NCBI GenBank assembly: GCA_003131625.1
Contig: PKVY01000139.1
Coordinates: forward strand, 476 to 55,511
Direction of reading: 5' to 3'
DNA length: 55,036 nt
Origin: Acidobacterium sp.
GTDB taxonomy: Bacteria > Acidobacteriota > Terriglobia > Terriglobales > Acidobacteriaceae
Part shown: positions 51,695-55,036 of the stretch, piece by piece
Layout: the number at the start of each line of letters is the position of its first letter
How positions within the stretch are numbered: position 1 is the stretch's first letter
Made by a program: the position numbers and the translations under genes
Notes under the pieces: generated by a model
Database searches by the model: none
What the model was told of the DNA's origin: nothing
What the model saw: only the letters and a program-made list of their open reading frames with translations

Positions 51695-52729
51695 TCAGAC
51701 CGGTGACGGAGCTGTTGCGACCTGTCGATCCAGTGCGACGGCGAGCCGGCGGAGCGATGCCATCAATTCCGCGAAGGCTGCCGGTGTCAGCGACTGCGCG
51801 CCGTCGCTCAACGCGTTCTCGGGATCGGGATGGACTTCGATCATGAGGCCGTCCGCCCCCGCCGCGAGGCCCGCGCGAGCCATCGGGGGAACCAGGGGGC
51901 GGTGGCCGGTCGCGTGGGACGGATCGACGATCACCGGCAGGTGCGAGAGCGACTTGACCACCGGCACCGCGCTCAGGTCGAGGGTGTTGCGCGTCGCCGC
52001 CTCGAACGTTCGGATGCCGCGCTCGCAGAGCACCACGTTGGGGTTGCCGTGGGCGACCACGTACTCGGCGGCGAGGAGCCATTCCTCGATGGTGTTGCTG
52101 AGCCCTCGCTTGAGGAGGACCGGACGCCGGGCTCCGCCGACGGCCTCCAGCAGCGCGAAGTTCTGGGCGTTGCGGGTTCCCACCTGGAGCATGTCCGCGT
52201 ACTCCGAGACGATGTCGACGTCCGCCGGCGTGAGGACCTCGGTCACCACGGGCAGCCCGGTCGCCTCGCGTGCATCGGCGAGGTGGCGCAATCCGTCGAT
52301 CCCGAGACCGCGGAACGAGTACGGCGACGAGCGCGGCTTGAAGGCACCCCCGCGGAACATGGTCGCCCCCGCGCCAGCCACCGCGCGTGCGGTCGCCAGC
52401 ACCTGCTCGCGGCTCTCGACGGCACACGGTCCGGCGATCACGACAAATGACCCGTCCCCGAAGCGGACACCGGAGACGTCGACAACCGTCGGCTCAGGAT
52501 GCCACTCGCGTGTCACCTGCTTGTACGGCTTGCTCACGGGGATCGCGTCGACCACCCCGGGGAGATCGCAGAGCGCGTCGCGAATCGATCCAGGGTTGCT
52601 CCCGAGCACGCCGATCGCCAGGCGGTCGGCGCCGGGCAGCTCGATGGGCTCGAACCCGCGCTCACGCACGTGTCGGATGACATTCGCGACCTGTTCGGGG
52701 GTCGCCTGCACGTTCATGAGCACCAACAT
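51695..52729 (-). CDS. aroF: 3-deoxy-7-phosphoheptulonate synthase, type I-beta
   Basis: 344 residues. A ferredoxin-like regulatory domain (about 1-70, [20 protein letters not shown]) precedes the TIM barrel: [75 protein letters not shown] and [20 protein letters not shown]. This is the AroF type with built-in feedback, different from the class I-alpha AroG at 9.9-11.0 kb. Two unrelated subclasses in one window support two source genomes. Confidence 0.93.
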   Translation of the reverse strand: MLVLMNVQATPEQVANVIRHVRERGFEPIELPGADRLAIGVLGSNPGSIRDALCDLPGVVDAIPVSKPYKQVTREWHPEPTVVDVSGVRFGDGSFVVIAGPCAVESREQVLATARAVAGAGATMFRGGAFKPRSSPYSFRGLGIDGLRHLADAREATGLPVVTEVLTPADVDIVSEYADMLQVGTRNAQNFALLEAVGGARRPVLLKRGLSNTIEEWLLAAEYVVAHGNPNVVLCERGIRTFEAATRNTLDLSAVPVVKSLSHLPVIVDPSHATGHRPLVPPMARAGLAAGADGLMIEVHPDPENALSDGAQSLTPAAFAELMASLRRLAVALDRQVATAPSPV

Positions 52730-52754
52730 CGCCTGATCCTACGAGAAGCAGGGC

Positions 52755-53333
52755 TCAGGCCCACGTCCAGCTGTTCAGGATCTCCTGCAGACTGGCCGAG
52801 TCGGTGGCGAAATCGAACGGCAGGGTGGTGAGCGCGATCTCATAGGTGTTGCCTGACTGGTTGACCACCATGTCCTGGTTCTCCCGTGGCACCACCCCGG
52901 GGCTGCCGCCGGTGAACGTGATGGTCACGCCGGAGACACCGTCGATGTCCACGGGCTCTGCCTGGCTGATCCCGGTTGCTCCCGAGGGGATGACGGTCGC
53001 CAGGTATTGCCCGAGCTGATCATCGGCCACCGGCTGCGGCGTCGTCCTTGCGACCACGACGCCGTGGTCCGGAGCGGCCAGGAACATGAGGATGGTGCCG
53101 CCCCCGGCCAGGGCAGCGCTCTGGCTGGTCGTCTCGTCTCGCCAGCCCGGAGGGATGTTGGTTCGAAAACCCGACGCGGCGAACGGCGTCGCCTTCGGCG
53201 TCGGGCTCGCCGGCGCCGATGCGGCCGAGCTCGGGGTCACCGTCACCGCGGGCGAACCGCACGCCGCGAGCAGCAGGGTCGTGACGCACCCCGCTCCGAT
53301 GAGCGCGCGCGTGCGGACGGACGGCAAGGTCAC
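52755..53333 (-). CDS. Lipoprotein with Thr/Pro-rich linker, unknown
   Basis: 192 residues from GTG 53333. The lipobox is ACVTTLLLAAC-like (VTTLLLAACGS). A Ser/Ala/Pro/Thr linker (about residues 28-50) leads to a globular part (FRTNIPPGWRDETTSQSAAL, VVARTTPQPVADDQLGQYL) of about 140 residues that resembles the PsbP-like/actinobacterial secreted proteins with one central beta-sheet. Function unknown. Divergent from the GNAT gene (61 bases between starts). ATG 53396 is further upstream but would put 21 residues before the signal. Confidence 0.6.
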   Translation of the reverse strand: MTLPSVRTRALIGAGCVTTLLLAACGSPAVTVTPSSAASAPASPTPKATPFAASGFRTNIPPGWRDETTSQSAALAGGGTILMFLAAPDHGVVVARTTPQPVADDQLGQYLATVIPSGATGISQAEPVDIDGVSGVTITFTGGSPGVVPRENQDMVVNQSGNTYEIALTTLPFDFATDSASLQEILNSWTWA

Positions 53334-53394
53334 GTCACCGAGGATAGCCGAGCGATCCCGCCTGAGCAGGTATCGATGCGAGGACAATCCCCGC

Positions 53395-54219
53395 ATGGCA
53401 ACGCGCTCTGCGCTCCGTGTCGCGCGGCTCGGCCCAGTTCATGCCGGGCAGCTCGCTGCGCTCATCGATCGTGAGCCGGTGAACAACGTGTACCTGCGCA
53501 GCGAGCTGCGCCTCGGGTTCGAGGCCGGCGACTGGTGGGGTGCGTTCGAGGAGAACGAGCTCACATCGGTGGTGCTCGGCTGGTCGTTGGTGGTGCCGTA
53601 CATCCCCGATCTCGAGACGGCGGCGCCACTTGCACAAGCGCTTGCCGCAAGCGCGCAGCCGCGGATGATCGTCGGCCACCGGGCGTCGGTCATGGCCCTG
53701 CACAACGCGTTTCGACCGCCTCGGCCGGCTCGCGAGCTCCGCGATCCACAACCGCTGATGACCCTCGATCGGGGCGATCTCCAGGGGACGCCGTCCCCCG
53801 ACGTCCGCCTCTCGGTGCGAAGCGACCTCGAGGGGTTGATCGTCGCCGCGGCGCGTATGCACCGCGAGGAGATGGGCATCGATCCGCTCGCGGTGGACGC
53901 GCCGGCGTGGCGGATGCGCATGCTCAGCCTCATCGAGCGGCGCTGGAGCTGGCTGTGGATGCGCGACCACGAGGTGCTGTTCAAGGCCGAGCTGTCCGCG
54001 TGGACCCCCGAGGTCGTGCAGATCCAGGGTGTGTACACCGCACCGAAATATCGAGGCCAGGGCATCGCGCGGGCCGGGCTCGCGGCCGTGTGCGCCAGCG
54101 TCTTCAAGGACGTCCCGCGCTGCAGCCTCTACGTCAACCAGTACAACGTGATCGCGCAGCGCGTTTACGAGCGCCTGGGCTTCAAACAGACGGACGTGTT
54201 CGCCACAGTGATGTACTAA
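53395..54219 (+). CDS. GNAT acetyltransferase with DUF4081 domain
   Basis: 274 residues. The N-terminal half is DUF4081 (PVHAGQLAALIDREPVNNVY, LRSELRLGFEAGDWWGAFEE); the C-terminal half is a GNAT fold with the acetyl-CoA loop YTAPKYRGQGIARAGLAAVC and the closing ARVYERLGF-like stretch (AQRVYERLGFKQTDVFATVM). This pairing is widespread in Actinobacteria and of unknown substrate. ATG 53395 opens MATRSALRVARLG; the upstream open frame belongs to the shadow of the lipoprotein. Confidence 0.85.
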   Translation: MATRSALRVARLGPVHAGQLAALIDREPVNNVYLRSELRLGFEAGDWWGAFEENELTSVVLGWSLVVPYIPDLETAAPLAQALAASAQPRMIVGHRASVMALHNAFRPPRPARELRDPQPLMTLDRGDLQGTPSPDVRLSVRSDLEGLIVAAARMHREEMGIDPLAVDAPAWRMRMLSLIERRWSWLWMRDHEVLFKAELSAWTPEVVQIQGVYTAPKYRGQGIARAGLAAVCASVFKDVPRCSLYVNQYNVIAQRVYERLGFKQTDVFATVMY

Positions 54220-54232
54220 GCGCAGACCCACC

Positions 54233-54694
54233 ATGATCGAGACCAGCGCCGACGTCACCCTGCCGGTCACGCCCGAGGAAGCCTTCGCGGTCGTTGCCGA
54301 CATCGAGCATGCCGACTGGCTGCCCGCCGTCCGGCGCCTGCGCCATATCGGCGGGCCATCCGGTGGGGTGGGAGCGCGGTACGAGGTCGAGGCCGGGCTC
54401 GTCGGAAGGCATCTGCGCGGCGTGCTGGTATGCACCGAGCTGACGCCGCCGAAGCACATGGTGCTGACCCTCGAGGAAGGTTTGGATCTGACCCTCGAAG
54501 TCAACATTCGCAAGGTGGTTGGCGGTTGCACGGTGGTGATGTCGGCACGGTATTCGGTGACCGGGCGTCCCTTCGCCGGCGCTGTGGAGCTCGCCTCCCA
54601 GGGCGCGGCGCGAAGGGAGACGGCTCGAGCCTGCGAGCAGCTCGCCGCACGCTTCGGTCGCAAAAGCGGCAACGCCAGGAGCGCGGCAGGGTGA
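54233..54694 (+). CDS. SRPBCC (polyketide cyclase-like) protein
   Basis: 153 residues of the START/Bet v1-type fold. TSADVTLPVTPEEAFAVVAD followed by IEHADWLPAVRRLRHIGGP is the standard beginning of coenzyme Q-binding/polyketide cyclase proteins; GVGARYEVEAG and the C-terminal helix (GAVELASQGAARRETARA) agree. It binds some hydrophobic molecule; which one is unknown. Its stop overlaps the next start (GTGA at 54691-54694). Confidence 0.78.
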   Translation: MIETSADVTLPVTPEEAFAVVADIEHADWLPAVRRLRHIGGPSGGVGARYEVEAGLVGRHLRGVLVCTELTPPKHMVLTLEEGLDLTLEVNIRKVVGGCTVVMSARYSVTGRPFAGAVELASQGAARRETARACEQLAARFGRKSGNARSAAG

Positions 54695-55036
54695 CCAAGA
54701 GCGAGCTGGCCGACCGCGAGATCCTCGAAGCCAAGGTGCGATCGCTGCCGGCGCTCACCGAATCAGCCACTGCCCGGCTGCTCGCCGAGGTTCGCGTCCA
54801 CGGCCGAGGTCCTGCCCTCGACGAGCTGGTGGAGCACCAGCTGGCGTCCATCCTCCAGCTCGCCGAGGCCCGGGGTGGCAAAGGGGTCGAGGTGGGCGAT
54901 CTGACCCAGGAGGGGACGATCGCCGGCGTGGTCGCCGTCCTCGAGTACGCAGGGCAGGGTGGCCCCGCCTCCGGGCTGGATCGGTTCGTGAGCCGGCTGG
55001 TCGCCTCGCACCTGGACGACACCGTGGAGCTGGCCG
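54691..55036 (+). CDS. Sigma-70 region 2-like protein, cut by window end
   Basis: 115 residues are visible from GTG 54691, coupled to the SRPBCC gene. The stretch ELVEHQLASILQLAEARGG, then GVEVGDLTQEGTIAGVVAV, aligns by eye with sigma-70 region 2 (LVE-x-NLRLV..LA..Y and D-L-I-Q-E-G-x2-G-L). The Thr/Gln in DLTQEG is one change from DLIQEG. It could be a sigma factor of unusual sequence or a relative that no longer binds polymerase. The C-terminus is missing. Confidence 0.5.
   Translation, partial: MTKSELADREILEAKVRSLPALTESATARLLAEVRVHGRGPALDELVEHQLASILQLAEARGGKGVEVGDLTQEGTIAGVVAVLEYAGQGGPASGLDRFVSRLVASHLDDTVELA

Overview
The window holds two kinds of DNA. Positions 1 to about 48.14 kb look like one GC-rich genome of an acidobacterium of the Terriglobia type. 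The evidence is a duplicated orphan permease of the MacB/FtsX kind (21748-24132), a secreted VWFA-like protein, a secreted carboxypeptidase-regulatory-domain protein, and a small Cys-rich zinc protein of a kind I associate with this phylum. From about 48.14 kb to the end, the codons switch to C-ending forms and the genes become actinobacterial in kind: InhA-like enoyl reductase, F420-dependent NADP reductase, an MshC-like ligase, type I-beta DAHP synthase, a DUF4081-GNAT protein. The most economical reading is a chimeric metagenomic contig joined inside a conserved ABC-transporter motif. A second change may lie near 50.0 kb, inside the MshC-like gene.

Layout. 0-3.3 kb: ECF sigma factor with a zinc anti-sigma factor, shikimate kinase, an AI-2E-type permease, and a hicB-hicA pair whose hicA lacks a normal start codon. 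3.4-5.4 kb: heme O synthase with DUF420 and small membrane proteins (cytochrome oxidase assembly). 5.6-9.2 kb: a secreted VirB10-like protein, a 520-base non-coding stretch with a strong promoter and a long-range 18-bp RNA stem ahead of the zinc protein, an AraC regulator, a glyoxalase-fold protein and a YjbR protein. 9.2-16.3 kb: recR, aroG, secreted and membrane proteins, enolase. 16.4-24.1 kb: a DUF2059 protein, gpmI, a GH172-like secreted hydrolase, glycogen synthase, the duplicated permease. 24.1-32.8 kb: a porin divergent from an RcnR/FrmR-like sensor with its operator, nitronate monooxygenase, DinB, a Tat-exported asparaginase-family hydrolase, an M28-like peptidase and a penicillin-binding-type serine hydrolase. 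32.9-37.6 kb: the complete pstS-pstC-pstA-pstB-phoU phosphate operon behind a Pho-box-like repeat. 37.6-43.9 kb: a two-gene AddAB-like helicase-nuclease. 43.9-48.3 kb: a CusF-SCO fusion lipoprotein, a PfkB sugar kinase behind a GntR-type operator, a membrane protein and an ABC exporter.

The most unusual signal in the acidobacterial part is a scattered family of degenerate tandem repeats with a strict 7-base period (about 4.46, 9.24, 14.75, 18.65, 30.08 and 46.42 kb). Each array has its own unit sequence, most sit at gene ends, and some write extra codons into proteins. None was seen after 48.3 kb. The structured leader at 6.84-7.10 kb is the second candidate for something undescribed. I found no tRNA, rRNA, CRISPR, transposase or phage genes.
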